Shown: positions 7,849 to 16,173 of the stretch, in pieces | Layout: every line of letters starts with the position of its first letter | Numbering within the stretch: position 1 is the stretch's first letter | NCBI GenBank assembly: GCA_900548675.1 | Contig: URLJ01000014.1 | Span: forward strand, 1 to 30,545 | From: an uncultured Mollicutes bacterium | Lineage (GTDB): Bacteria; Bacillota_I; Bacilli_A; ML615J-28; CAG-313 | Length of the DNA: 30,545 bases | Direction of reading: 5' to 3' | Program-made: the position numbers and the translations under genes | Notes under the pieces: model-generated | Told to the model about the DNA's origin: nothing | Seen by the model: the letters and a program-made list of their open reading frames with translations, nothing else | The model's database searches: none

Positions 7849-8067
7849 AATTTATATATAATAAGGAATGTGGGGGAGTTAAATTTTAAAATAAAAAAAT
7901 GTTTTAACAAAAATAATAGGAAATAATGCCTTAGCATTAATTTACTCTTTTGGTGTAATCTACTAATTTTTAAAAATAAATATTCATAAATAAAGTGTTC
8001 AAACATATATTATATGGTGCCATAAATTTTAAAAAAAATATTTTTTTGAAAACGTATACATTTTTAT
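7849..8067. other. AT-rich intergenic spacer
   Basis: About 220 bp with no credible gene. It holds long A/T runs and one small palindrome (AATGCCTTAGCATT near 7925). It separates the operon terminator from the next promoter; I see nothing else in it. Confidence 0.6.
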
Positions 8068-8096
8068 TTGCATTTTAAATTAAAGTGTGATATAAT
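8068..8096 (+). promoter_or_regulatory. Promoter of the antiporter/MgtC operon
   Basis: TTGCAT (8068-8073), a 17-bp spacer, TATAAT (8091-8096) with TGA directly before it (extended -10). The leader is about 70 bp. Confidence 0.75.
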
Positions 8097-8170
8097 ATAC
8101 GTCACTATGTAATTAATATAAAAAATAGAAAATATAAAACTAAAAATTTTAAAGAAGGAGGAAACTAATT

Positions 8171-9619
8171 ATGCCTGATGTATATGAAAAATTTGGTATT
8201 ACATCCCCTATTGCTATAATCATCATATCAGTCGCCTTGATGCTCTTTTTAGGATTTCTTGCGACTAGAATAACTAAAAAATTAAAACTACCGAATGTCA
8301 CAGCGTATATTGTTACGGGTATTTTAATAGGGCCTCATATCTTGAAGTTAATCCCTCAAAACATTGTCGATGGTATGGACTTTTTATCGGATATAGCTTT
8401 AGCCTTTATTGCGTTTAGCACCGGTGAATTTTTTAAATTTGCTGTGTTAAAAAAGAATGGACTAAAAGTAATAATAATAACAATTTTTGAATCACTTTTA
8501 GCCTCATTTGTTGTTTTCGCAGTAATGTATTTTATCCTTAATTTGAATTTCTCTTTTTCAATTGTCCTTGCAGCTTTAGCCGCAGCGACAGCTCCTGCAT
8601 CAACTTTGATGACAATTAGACAAACAGGAGCCAGAGGAGACTTTGTCGATACCCTTCTTCAAGTAGTAGCACTTGATGACGTGGTTGGCTTGATAGCGTA
8701 TAGTGTCGCAATATCAATCGTTCTTGCTACTAAGAGTAACGAAGGTTTCAAAATCGCTAATGTTTTATTACCGATTGCGAAAAACTTATTTACATTGCTT
8801 CTTGGAGCTGGATTCGGAGTTTTACTAAAACTCTTAATGCCCAAAAATCGTTCCACAGATAACCGTTTAATCATTTCTATTTCAATGATTTTTATGTTTT
8901 GTGGTATTTGTGCGATGATAGATGAATCGCCACTTTTAGGATGTATGGCGATGGGAACAATCTATATAAACATCACTAATGATGAGAAATTATTTATGCA
9001 ACTTAACTATTTCTCACCACCGATATTACTACTATTCTTTGTAAGATCAGGATGTAACTTTAATCTTGATATGCTCTTTAAACCATCAAGTGATGTCGGC
9101 TCAATTCCACTAGTATTGATTGGCGTCATCTATTTTATTGTAAGAATCGTCGGAAAATACTTAGGAGCATTCTTAGGATGTCTATCAGTTAAGAAAGATA
9201 AGGCAGTACGGAACTATTTAGGTTTAGCTCTTATTCCTCAAGCTGGTGTCGCAGTAGGGCTCGCTGCTTTAGGGGCTAGAACACTAGGTGGCGCTGCTGG
9301 AGATGCCCTCAATACAATCATCTTGGCCTCGAGCGTCTTGTATGAACTAATAGGACCTGCTAGTGCTAAATTATCACTATATCTTTCTAAATCATACTCT
9401 AATAATCTCGATGAAATTACCGATGTTGTACCAACAAATGAAGATGGTAGTGTTAAAAATTCGGTGGAAGTTTTAATCGAGAGAATTAACAAAATTCAAA
9501 ATACAATGCCTAAGCATGAAATGTCAGAAGAAGAACAGGCATTTAATGAAGCAGCCGAAGAACAATATCTTGCATCTTCACGTCGTGGCTTCATTAATAA
9601 ACAAAAATATCGAAGATAG
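8171..9619 (+). CDS. CPA2-family cation:proton antiporter (Kef/NapA-like membrane domain)
   Basis: 482 residues, with about twelve membrane segments across residues 15-405 and a hydrophilic tail of about 75 residues. The pattern LPNVTAYIVTGILIGPHIL near residue 40 and the conserved ALDDVVGLIAY segment (about 165-175), whose paired aspartates are the ion-binding site in this superfamily, identify a CPA2 Na+(K+)/H+ antiporter. The tail has no RCK/TrkA-N domain, so it is not a full Kef channel. ATG follows AAGGAGG by nine bases. An MgtC-like gene follows after 16 bp. Expected role: cytoplasmic pH and monovalent cation balance. The ion is not predictable. Confidence 0.87.
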   Translation: MPDVYEKFGITSPIAIIIISVALMLFLGFLATRITKKLKLPNVTAYIVTGILIGPHILKLIPQNIVDGMDFLSDIALAFIAFSTGEFFKFAVLKKNGLKVIIITIFESLLASFVVFAVMYFILNLNFSFSIVLAALAAATAPASTLMTIRQTGARGDFVDTLLQVVALDDVVGLIAYSVAISIVLATKSNEGFKIANVLLPIAKNLFTLLLGAGFGVLLKLLMPKNRSTDNRLIISISMIFMFCGICAMIDESPLLGCMAMGTIYINITNDEKLFMQLNYFSPPILLLFFVRSGCNFNLDMLFKPSSDVGSIPLVLIGVIYFIVRIVGKYLGAFLGCLSVKKDKAVRNYLGLALIPQAGVAVGLAALGARTLGGAAGDALNTIILASSVLYELIGPASAKLSLYLSKSYSNNLDEITDVVPTNEDGSVKNSVEVLIERINKIQNTMPKHEMSEEEQAFNEAAEEQYLASSRRGFINKQKYRR

Positions 9620-9635
9620 AATAGGAGGAAAAATA

Positions 9636-10358
9636 ATGTTGAATTTTAAAGATCCCATTGCGGAAGCATTAGGGTCATGGTCAAGTGAAATTAATATTTG
9701 GAGTGTTGTTTTAAAACTAGCTTTAGCTTTAATATTATCTTCCATTATTGGGTATGAGCGTTCAAGTAAACGACATGCTGCAGGTCTTAGAACCTTTATT
9801 TTTGTAACCCTTGCATCGACAATTGCGATGATAATAGATATATCGCTTTTAAGAGATAGCGTAACATCATTATTAGTTATTTCTGCCGCAACCATTATAG
9901 CTGTTGCGATAATAAGTGCTAATACGATTTTATATAGTTCAAAAAATCAAATTAAAGGTTTAACAACCTCAATCGCCTTATGGGCATGTGGTATATTTGG
10001 TTTATTAATTGGTACAGGATATTACACAGTAATATTAATTTGTTTCTTTGTGTATATAGTGGTACTATCAATATTACCTGCCGCAGAAGTTTATTTTAAG
10101 AATCGTTCTAATCATTTTGAAATACATCTCGAATTAAAAAATATCAGCTATTTAAAAGATTTCACTACAACCATTAGAGAATTAGGATTAAAAATCGATG
10201 ATATTGAAGCTAACCCTGCTTATATCAATTCGGGCTTAAGCGTATACACGGTATCAGTTTCTATCGTTAGTCCCGAACTTAAAAAGTATAAAACACATAA
10301 AGAAATTATTGCTGCTTTAAAATCATTAGATTATATATATCATATTGAAGAAATATAA
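9636..10358 (+). CDS. MgtC/SapB-family membrane protein
   Basis: 240 residues. The N-terminal ~145 residues have about five membrane segments and the MgtC signature IGYERSSKRHAAGLRT (about 37-52). The C-terminal ~90 residues form a soluble ACT-like domain, as in MgtC proteins. The start is ATG 9636, preceded by ATAGGAGGAAAA; an open frame reaches further upstream inside the antiporter gene, but no ribosome site supports it. MgtC proteins affect magnesium homeostasis and, in pathogens, acid survival and F-type ATPase control. Co-transcription with a cation/proton antiporter suggests a joint role in ion stress. Confidence 0.9.
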   Translation: MLNFKDPIAEALGSWSSEINIWSVVLKLALALILSSIIGYERSSKRHAAGLRTFIFVTLASTIAMIIDISLLRDSVTSLLVISAATIIAVAIISANTILYSSKNQIKGLTTSIALWACGIFGLLIGTGYYTVILICFFVYIVVLSILPAAEVYFKNRSNHFEIHLELKNISYLKDFTTTIRELGLKIDDIEANPAYINSGLSVYTVSVSIVSPELKKYKTHKEIIAALKSLDYIYHIEEI

Positions 10359-10365
10359 AAGAATT

Positions 10366-10398
10366 CATTCTAGGTTTTTCACCTAGAATGCTTTTTTT
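10366..10398 (+). terminator. Intrinsic terminator
   Basis: A perfect 10-bp stem (10366-10375 with 10381-10390), loop TTTTC, followed by C and seven T residues. Confidence 0.9.
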
Positions 10399-10412
10399 AT
10401 AGGCTTAATTAT

Positions 10413-10441
10413 TTGCGAAAAATAGCGAAATAAGAGATAAT
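10413..10441 (+). promoter_or_regulatory. Promoter of the oligoendopeptidase gene
   Basis: TTGCGA (10413-10418), 17 bp, GATAAT (10436-10441). A second possible -10, TATAAT, overlaps at 10441-10446. Confidence 0.55.
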
Positions 10442-10474
10442 ATAATAATGTTAAAATAATATGGAGGTATATAT

Positions 10475-12244
10475 ATGAATATGACTTGGGACTTAGATAT
10501 AATGTATAAAGGATACGATGATCCAAAATATCTAAATGATCTAGAAAAACTAAAAAATGTAATCGCTTCATTAAATGAATTTTGGGAAGAAAAAATGGTT
10601 GATGATAGCATCCAAGTAATTGAAAAAGAACTGCAATTAGAAGAAAACTTGCAAGCTCTTGTCTTAGAATTATATACATATTCTTCTTTAAAAGCATCAT
10701 GTGATGTAAATGATTTAAAAGCTGTAGAAGAAATTACAAAACTAAATATCATGTTACAAGGTACGGTAGCACCAGCAGTTGCTTTTAAAAAATATTTAAA
10801 AAATGTGGATTTAATTTCTTTAAAAGAAAAATCAAAAATGATCGAAACATATATGTTTTATCTTTCAAATCTAAAAGAAGAAGCGAATCACATGCTTTCT
10901 GATAAAGAAGAAGTTTTAGAAAGCAAATTACGTCTTGTTGGCTCAAATGCATGGAGCGATTTACAGTCGCAACTTACCTCTAACCTTATGATAAAAGTAG
11001 ATGGCCAGGGTGTAATGCCACTATCTGCAGTAAGAAATCTTGCTTATAGTGATTTAAAAGAAGTAAGATATAATGCATATAAAGCTGAATTAGCAAGTTA
11101 TAAACAAATTGAAGCGAGTGTAGCTAGTGCCTTAAATAATATTAAAAGAGAAGTTAATATTATGATGGAACTTCGCGGATATGATAATGCTTTAGAAAAA
11201 ACTCTTAAACAATCAAATATGAGTAAAGCAACTCTCGATGCAATGATTGGTGCCATCAAAGAAGAGTTACCACGTCTTAGAGAATACTTTAAAATAAAAG
11301 CTGAGGCTCTAGGTCATAAAAATGGTTTACCATTCTATGAATTATTTGCTCCTATGGGCCATCTTACTAAAACATACACCTTCGATGAAGCTAAAATGGC
11401 TGTTCTTGATGTTTATAAATCATTTTCCGAGCCTCTTTATGAAATGGGAAAAAGAGCCTTTGATAACCGTTGGATTGATGTCCTTCCTAGAGAGGGTAAA
11501 GTTGGCGGTGCATTCTGTGCGGGCCTTGATAATCACGTAGAAAGTAGAGTTTTAACTAATTTTACAGGATCACTCGGTGATGTTCAAACCCTCGCTCATG
11601 AATTAGGACATGCTTATCATGGTCAAGTAATTCAAGAAAATGCGCCATTAAATAGAGCCTACCCCATGCCTTTAGCCGAAACTGCCTCTATTCTTTGTCA
11701 GACACTTATGGCTAAAAAAATGTTCAATGATATCTCTAGCGATGAAATGAAACTAACTATCATCGAACAATCGCTTGAAGAAGACACCCAATGCATCGTT
11801 GATATTTTATCACGTTTCTTATTTGAAGAAAAAGTTTTATCGACACCTATTGAAAAACCACTCTCTAGCGACGATTTATGTAAAATGATGACGGATGCGC
11901 AAAAAGAAAGTTATGGCGATGCCCTTGACTATAACTTTGGTCATCCATATATGTGGATATGTAAGAGTCACTATTATAGTGCTGATTTAAACTATTATAA
12001 TTGGCCTTATGCATTTGGCGAATTATATGGCAAAGGTTTATATAAAGAATATCTAAAAGATAAGAAAGCATTTGTTGAAAACTATGATCAAATGCTTAAA
12101 AACACCGGTATGATGAGTGTTGAAGATGTAACAAAAACGATGGGGATCGATGTTACAAAGAAAGAATTTTGGTTAGAAGCTTTAAAATCAGTTGAAGAAG
12201 ATATCGAAATATTCAAAGAACTCATTTTAAAATGTAATAAATAA
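10475..12244 (+). CDS. M3-family oligoendopeptidase (PepF-like)
   Basis: 589 residues, the usual length of oligoendopeptidase F. The zinc-protease motif is AHELGHAYHG (HExxH, about residues 373-382). The third ligand is expected in LAETASIL about 25 residues later. The helical N-terminal half is typical of the family. No signal peptide, so it acts in the cytoplasm on short peptides (about 7-17 residues) arising from protein turnover, peptide import or signal peptides. ATG follows GGAGG by seven bases. A calcium antiporter gene follows after 40 bp without a terminator, probably by read-through. Confidence 0.93.
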   Translation: MNMTWDLDIMYKGYDDPKYLNDLEKLKNVIASLNEFWEEKMVDDSIQVIEKELQLEENLQALVLELYTYSSLKASCDVNDLKAVEEITKLNIMLQGTVAPAVAFKKYLKNVDLISLKEKSKMIETYMFYLSNLKEEANHMLSDKEEVLESKLRLVGSNAWSDLQSQLTSNLMIKVDGQGVMPLSAVRNLAYSDLKEVRYNAYKAELASYKQIEASVASALNNIKREVNIMMELRGYDNALEKTLKQSNMSKATLDAMIGAIKEELPRLREYFKIKAEALGHKNGLPFYELFAPMGHLTKTYTFDEAKMAVLDVYKSFSEPLYEMGKRAFDNRWIDVLPREGKVGGAFCAGLDNHVESRVLTNFTGSLGDVQTLAHELGHAYHGQVIQENAPLNRAYPMPLAETASILCQTLMAKKMFNDISSDEMKLTIIEQSLEEDTQCIVDILSRFLFEEKVLSTPIEKPLSSDDLCKMMTDAQKESYGDALDYNFGHPYMWICKSHYYSADLNYYNWPYAFGELYGKGLYKEYLKDKKAFVENYDQMLKNTGMMSVEDVTKTMGIDVTKKEFWLEALKSVEEDIEIFKELILKCNK

Positions 12245-12284
12245 ATTTGCAATTAATTAAAAAATAAAAAAAGGAAATAATATT

Positions 12285-13262
12285 ATGGAAGTATTACTTA
12301 TAGTAACTTTATTAGTTATAAGTATCATATTAATAGTAAAAGGTGGCGACTATTTTGTCGATGCAGCAAGTTGGATTGCTGAAGTTAGTGGCATTCCTAA
12401 ATTGATTGTTGGAGCAACTATTGTTAGTCTCGCTACAACATTGCCAGAAATGTTGGTATCTGTCTTTGCTGCAACAGAAGGTAAAGTTGATATATCAGTA
12501 GGAAATGCGGTTGGAAGCGTTACTGCTAATATTGGCTTAATAATGGCAATATCAATCATTTTTATTCCTAGTGTAATTAAGAGAAAAGACTATTTAATGA
12601 AGTTTATTTTAATGATTTTAGCAGCAGCAATCATCGTTGTATGTGGCTTTTTCGGTGAAGTTAATATATATTTATCAATAGTTCTTTTAGCTGCTTTTGT
12701 TGTTTTCATTTTTGAAAATGTACGTTCAGCATTAAAAACGAAAAAAGAAGAAAGCGCGACAAATGCTGAAGAAGAAACTAAGATTAAACCAACGGGAAAA
12801 GTAATTGTTACAAATATCATTAAATTTGTGCTTGGGGTTGCAGGTATTGTCGGTGGCGCACAACTACTAGTCGACAATGCAAGTGCGCTAGCTAGATTAA
12901 TGCATGTCAGTGAAAGAATTATTGGTATTACAATAGTAGCAGTTGGTACCTCTCTTCCAGAACTTGTAACAACGGTAACAGCTATCGTTAAAAAACAATC
13001 GTCGCTATCAGTTGGCAATATCCTTGGTGCTAATATCTTAGACTTGACCCTTATTATGCCTCTTGCATCAATTATCTCTGGTAAGTCACTGCCAATCTCA
13101 TCATCATCAGCGATGATAGATTTACCCGCAGCATTAGTTGTCGTACTAGTTGCTACTATCCCAACAATTATTACAGGAAAATTTAAACGTTGGCAAGGAA
13201 TACTTCTAATGGTATTATACGTCATCTATCTTGTACTTTCTTGTTCAGGCATTTTTGCATAA
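12285..13262 (+). CDS. CaCA-family calcium/sodium (cation) antiporter, YrbG-like
   Basis: 325 residues with ten membrane segments in two inverted halves. Each half carries an alpha repeat: GATIVSLATTLPEMLVSV with SVGNAVGSVTANIG in the first, and GITIVAVGTSLPELVTTV with SVGNILGANILDL in the second. These acidic and polar residues form the Ca2+/Na+ sites in CaCA exchangers. A charged cytoplasmic loop rich in K and E (about 148-170) joins the halves. The site AAAGGAAA precedes ATG. Expected role: Ca2+ export coupled to Na+ or H+. Confidence 0.9.
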   Translation: MEVLLIVTLLVISIILIVKGGDYFVDAASWIAEVSGIPKLIVGATIVSLATTLPEMLVSVFAATEGKVDISVGNAVGSVTANIGLIMAISIIFIPSVIKRKDYLMKFILMILAAAIIVVCGFFGEVNIYLSIVLLAAFVVFIFENVRSALKTKKEESATNAEEETKIKPTGKVIVTNIIKFVLGVAGIVGGAQLLVDNASALARLMHVSERIIGITIVAVGTSLPELVTTVTAIVKKQSSLSVGNILGANILDLTLIMPLASIISGKSLPISSSSAMIDLPAALVVVLVATIPTIITGKFKRWQGILLMVLYVIYLVLSCSGIFA

Positions 13263-13288
13263 AAAAATAACATAAATTACCATTTAGA

Positions 13289-13317
13289 AAGACATACCAA
13301 AAAAAATATGTTATAAT
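13289..13317 (+). promoter_or_regulatory. Promoter of the BMP lipoprotein gene
   Basis: TATAAT (13312-13317) with TGT immediately upstream (extended -10). AAGACA at 13289-13294 is a partial -35 at 17-bp spacing. Confidence 0.65.
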
Positions 13318-13361
13318 ATTTACGTCTGATGGACAAAATATTTTGGGAGGAAAATAAAACA

Positions 13362-14477
13362 ATGAAAAAAATTTTTACTATTTTTGTTGCAGTTATGGCG
13401 CTTTTCTTAGCAGTTTCTTGTGGACCAAAAGAAAACACTGATAAAAAAGGTTACGACTATGACGCAATTCCAGACACTATCACAGCTGATTCTTATGAAA
13501 TAGCTTTCGTTACAGACATCGGCCAATTAAAAGATAAATCTTTTAATCAAGGTACATGGGAAGGTATCAAAAGATACGCAAAAGAAAACGACAAAACTTA
13601 TAAATACTATCAACCAGCTAATGGTGATAAAGCTACTACTGATGATAGATATAATGCAATGAAGAGTGCTGTTGATGGTGGTGCTAAAATCATCGTTTGT
13701 GCAGGCTTCATGCAAGGTGATGCTTTAGCCAGAGCTATCGTTGATTTCAAAGATACTAAGTTCGTATTTGTTGATGGTTGGGCAATGGGTGCTTCTAACC
13801 TTACAGCTATCGTTTTCAAAGAAGAACAATCTGGTTATTTAGCAGGTTATGCAGCTGTTAAAGAAGGCTATACTAAACTTGGCTTCTCTGGTGGCGGTAA
13901 TGGTACAAACCCTGCTTGTCAAAGATTTGGTTATGGATTCATTCAAGGTGCTAATGACGCAGCTAAAGAATTAGGCAAAACTGTTTCAATGAGATATAGT
14001 TGGTTATATGGTGCAGCATTCTCTGCTTCTGATGAATTAACAGCTATGTTAAAAGGTTGGTATACAACAGGTACAGAAGTTGTTTTCTCTTGTGGTGGTT
14101 CTATGTGTAATAGTGCTTTCGCTGCAGCAGCAGAAAACGGTAAGAAAGTTATAGGTGTTGACGTTGACCAATCTAACCAATCATCTACAGTTATCACATC
14201 TGCAACTAAAGGTTTAAGAGAAGGTACAATGGAAGCATTAGCAGTATTCTTCAATGGTGAATGGGATGCAAAAGCAGCTGACAAAGCACAAAATCTTGGT
14301 GCTGAAAAAGACTGCGTTGGTCTTCCAACTGACACATGGTCAATGGTTAATTTCACTAAAGAGCAATACCAAGAATTATTCGCAAAAGTAAAAGCTGGTA
14401 GCATTTCAATTGATAATGATCCAGCTGGTGCTGAAACTAAAGAATATTCTAACGTTAAATTAGAATGGTTTAAATAG
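13362..14477 (+). CDS. BMP-family nucleoside-binding lipoprotein of an ABC importer
   Basis: 371 residues. A lipoprotein signal peptide (MKKIFTIF..., hydrophobic core, lipobox AVSC with the lipidated Cys near 20) anchors it outside the membrane. The mature part is a Bmp/PnrA-type periplasmic-binding fold with AFVTDIGQLKDKSFNQGTWEG near its start. PnrA relatives bind purine nucleosides. The start is ATG 13362, with GGGAGG 11 bases upstream; the in-frame ATG at 13329 has no ribosome site and would put charged residues before the signal peptide. The ATPase and permease genes follow. A terminator directly after the gene probably keeps this binding protein in excess over the transporter. Confidence 0.92.
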   Translation: MKKIFTIFVAVMALFLAVSCGPKENTDKKGYDYDAIPDTITADSYEIAFVTDIGQLKDKSFNQGTWEGIKRYAKENDKTYKYYQPANGDKATTDDRYNAMKSAVDGGAKIIVCAGFMQGDALARAIVDFKDTKFVFVDGWAMGASNLTAIVFKEEQSGYLAGYAAVKEGYTKLGFSGGGNGTNPACQRFGYGFIQGANDAAKELGKTVSMRYSWLYGAAFSASDELTAMLKGWYTTGTEVVFSCGGSMCNSAFAAAAENGKKVIGVDVDQSNQSSTVITSATKGLREGTMEALAVFFNGEWDAKAADKAQNLGAEKDCVGLPTDTWSMVNFTKEQYQELFAKVKAGSISIDNDPAGAETKEYSNVKLEWFK

Positions 14478-14485
14478 TTGATCCC

Positions 14486-14517
14486 AGAAAGGTACATATT
14501 GTACCTTTCTTTTTTTC
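14486..14517 (+). terminator. Intrinsic terminator after the binding-protein gene
   Basis: A perfect 10-bp stem (14486-14495 with 14501-14510), loop ATATT, then a T run. It lies inside the transport gene cluster and may be leaky. Confidence 0.88.
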
Positions 14518-14528
14518 TTTTTAGGTTT

Positions 14529-14572
14529 TTTTTCGCTTTTTAATAGCGAAAAATCTCAGAATAATGTATAAT
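14529..14572 (+). promoter_or_regulatory. Inverted repeat and probable promoter of the nucleoside ABC operon
   Basis: A 9-bp inverted repeat (14529-14537 with 14545-14553) lacks a downstream T run, so it is not a + strand terminator. TATAAT at 14567-14572 is a good -10. The -35 position at 17 bp (14544-14549, TAGCGA) is weak and lies in the right arm of the repeat. A regulator binding the repeat could control this promoter; this is inference. Confidence 0.45.
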
Positions 14573-14618
14573 AAACACAGTAGTGCTTAAAAATACAAAT
14601 AGCGAGGAGGAGTACTTG

Positions 14619-16172
14619 ATGGATGCTTTTAATAAAAACCCTGAATATGTTATTGAGATGCTCAATATCACAAAAGATTTTCCGGGAATTAGAGCTAACG
14701 ATAACGTTACATTGCAACTTAAAAAAGGTGAAATTCATGCATTATTAGGTGAAAATGGTGCAGGAAAATCAACATTGATGAGTGTTTTATTTGGATTATA
14801 CCAACCAACATCTGGAGAAATTAGAAAAAATGGTGAAGTAGTAAATATAACTGATCCTAATGATGCTAATAAACTAGGCATTGGAATGGTTCATCAACAT
14901 TTTAAATTAGTAGATGTTTTCACTGTTTTGGATAATATTATTCTTGGAGCTGAAACAACGAAATTCGGTTTTATTCAAAAGAGAAAAGCGCGTGAAAAAG
15001 TAAAACAATTATCACAAGAATATGGCCTCCAGGTCGAACTTGACGCTTTAGTTGAAAATATTACAGTTGGAATGCAACAAAGAGTAGAAATATTAAAAAT
15101 GTTATATCGCGATAATGATATTCTAATTTTTGATGAACCTACAGCAGTCCTTACTCCTCAAGAAATTGAAGAGCTTCTTATAATTATGAAAGAAATGGCT
15201 AAGAAGGGTAAATCAATTTTATTTATCACACATAAATTAAATGAAATAAAAGCTGTTGCCGATCGTTGTACGGTTTTACGAAAAGGCAAATGTATCGGAA
15301 CAGTTGACGTAAAAGATGCTACAGTAGAAGAATTATCAGAAATGATGGTTGGACGTAAAATTAGCTTAGTTGTTGATAAAGCGGAAGCCACACCAACTGA
15401 TGAAATCTTAAAAATAGAAAATTTAACAGTTCACTCAAAACTAAAAAAACTTGACGTTGTAAAAAATGTTAGTTTTAATGTTAGAAGAGGTGAAATTGTT
15501 TGTATTGCAGGTATAGAAGGTAATGGACAAACCGAATTAATCAATGGAATTACCGGTTTAACATCTTTATCTGGTGGGAAAATTTTCTTTAAAGGAGAAG
15601 ATATCACACACTTTTCAATAAGAAAAAAGAACACATCAGGTATTAGTCATATTCCCGAAGATCGCCATAAACATGGATTAGTATTAGACTTTTCTTTAGA
15701 AGATAATATGGTCCTTCAACGTTATTTTGAACCATTATTTGAAAACAAAGGTTTTATCAAAAGAGCTGAAGTTAGAAAATATGCTAATCGCTTAATAGAA
15801 GAATACGATGTAAGATCAGGTCAAGGTCCGGTTACTATCGCAAGATCAATGTCAGGTGGTAATCAACAAAAAGCGATTGTCGCAAGAGAAATGGATCGTC
15901 CTCATGAACTTTTAATCGCCGTTCAACCAACAAGAGGTTTGGATGTTGGAGCGATTGAAACAATTCATAAACGGATTATAGAACAACGTGATATGGGGTG
16001 TGGTGTCCTTTTAGTATCGTTAGAACTTGACGAAGTAATGAATCTATCGGATAGAATTTTAGTAATGTATGAAGGTAGAATCGTTGGTGAATTTAATCCA
16101 AAAGAAACAACTGTTAATGAATTAGGTTTATATATGTCAGGTGCCAAATCTGATATAAGAGAGGAAGAATAA
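14619..16172 (+). CDS. Nucleoside ABC importer ATPase with two ABC domains (NupO/YufO-like)
   Basis: 517 residues carrying two ABC cassettes. The first has Walker A GENGAGKS (about 45), a weakened signature TVGMQQRVEI and Walker B ILIFDEPTAV. The second has a degenerate Walker A (AGIEGNGQTE), a good signature MSGGNQQKA and LLIAVQPTRGLD, in which the usual Walker B acidic pair is replaced. This one-good/one-degenerate pattern is normal in the RbsA/MglA/NupO group. ATG 14619 sits eight bases after GAGGAGG; a GTG 12 codons upstream has no such site. The downstream permease starts two bases after the stop. It energises uptake of nucleosides captured by the BMP lipoprotein. Confidence 0.92.
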   Translation: MDAFNKNPEYVIEMLNITKDFPGIRANDNVTLQLKKGEIHALLGENGAGKSTLMSVLFGLYQPTSGEIRKNGEVVNITDPNDANKLGIGMVHQHFKLVDVFTVLDNIILGAETTKFGFIQKRKAREKVKQLSQEYGLQVELDALVENITVGMQQRVEILKMLYRDNDILIFDEPTAVLTPQEIEELLIIMKEMAKKGKSILFITHKLNEIKAVADRCTVLRKGKCIGTVDVKDATVEELSEMMVGRKISLVVDKAEATPTDEILKIENLTVHSKLKKLDVVKNVSFNVRRGEIVCIAGIEGNGQTELINGITGLTSLSGGKIFFKGEDITHFSIRKKNTSGISHIPEDRHKHGLVLDFSLEDNMVLQRYFEPLFENKGFIKRAEVRKYANRLIEEYDVRSGQGPVTIARSMSGGNQQKAIVAREMDRPHELLIAVQPTRGLDVGAIETIHKRIIEQRDMGCGVLLVSLELDEVMNLSDRILVMYEGRIVGEFNPKETTVNELGLYMSGAKSDIREEE

Positions 16173-16173
16173 T

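Noticed and set aside
7818..8006. A 62-codon - strand frame in the spacer after the defence operon
   Set aside because: It overlaps the terminator arm, is biased by A/T runs, and has no start signal.
9516..9635. A 40-codon N-terminal extension of the MgtC-like protein
   Set aside because: It lies inside the antiporter gene in another frame, and the strong AGGAGG site is placed for the ATG at 9636.
10383..10752. Two - strand frames of 105 and 115 codons over the start of the oligopeptidase gene
   Set aside because: They cross the promoter and ribosome site of the M3 gene, have low-complexity hydrophobic translations and no ribosome sites.
12590..13225. A 211-codon open frame on the - strand
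   Set aside because: It lies wholly inside the calcium antiporter gene, whose alpha-repeat motifs show the + strand is coding. It is a by-product of codon bias.
13943..14497. A 184-codon open frame on the - strand
   Set aside because: It overlaps the BMP lipoprotein gene in antisense, has no family features, and starts inside the terminator hairpin.
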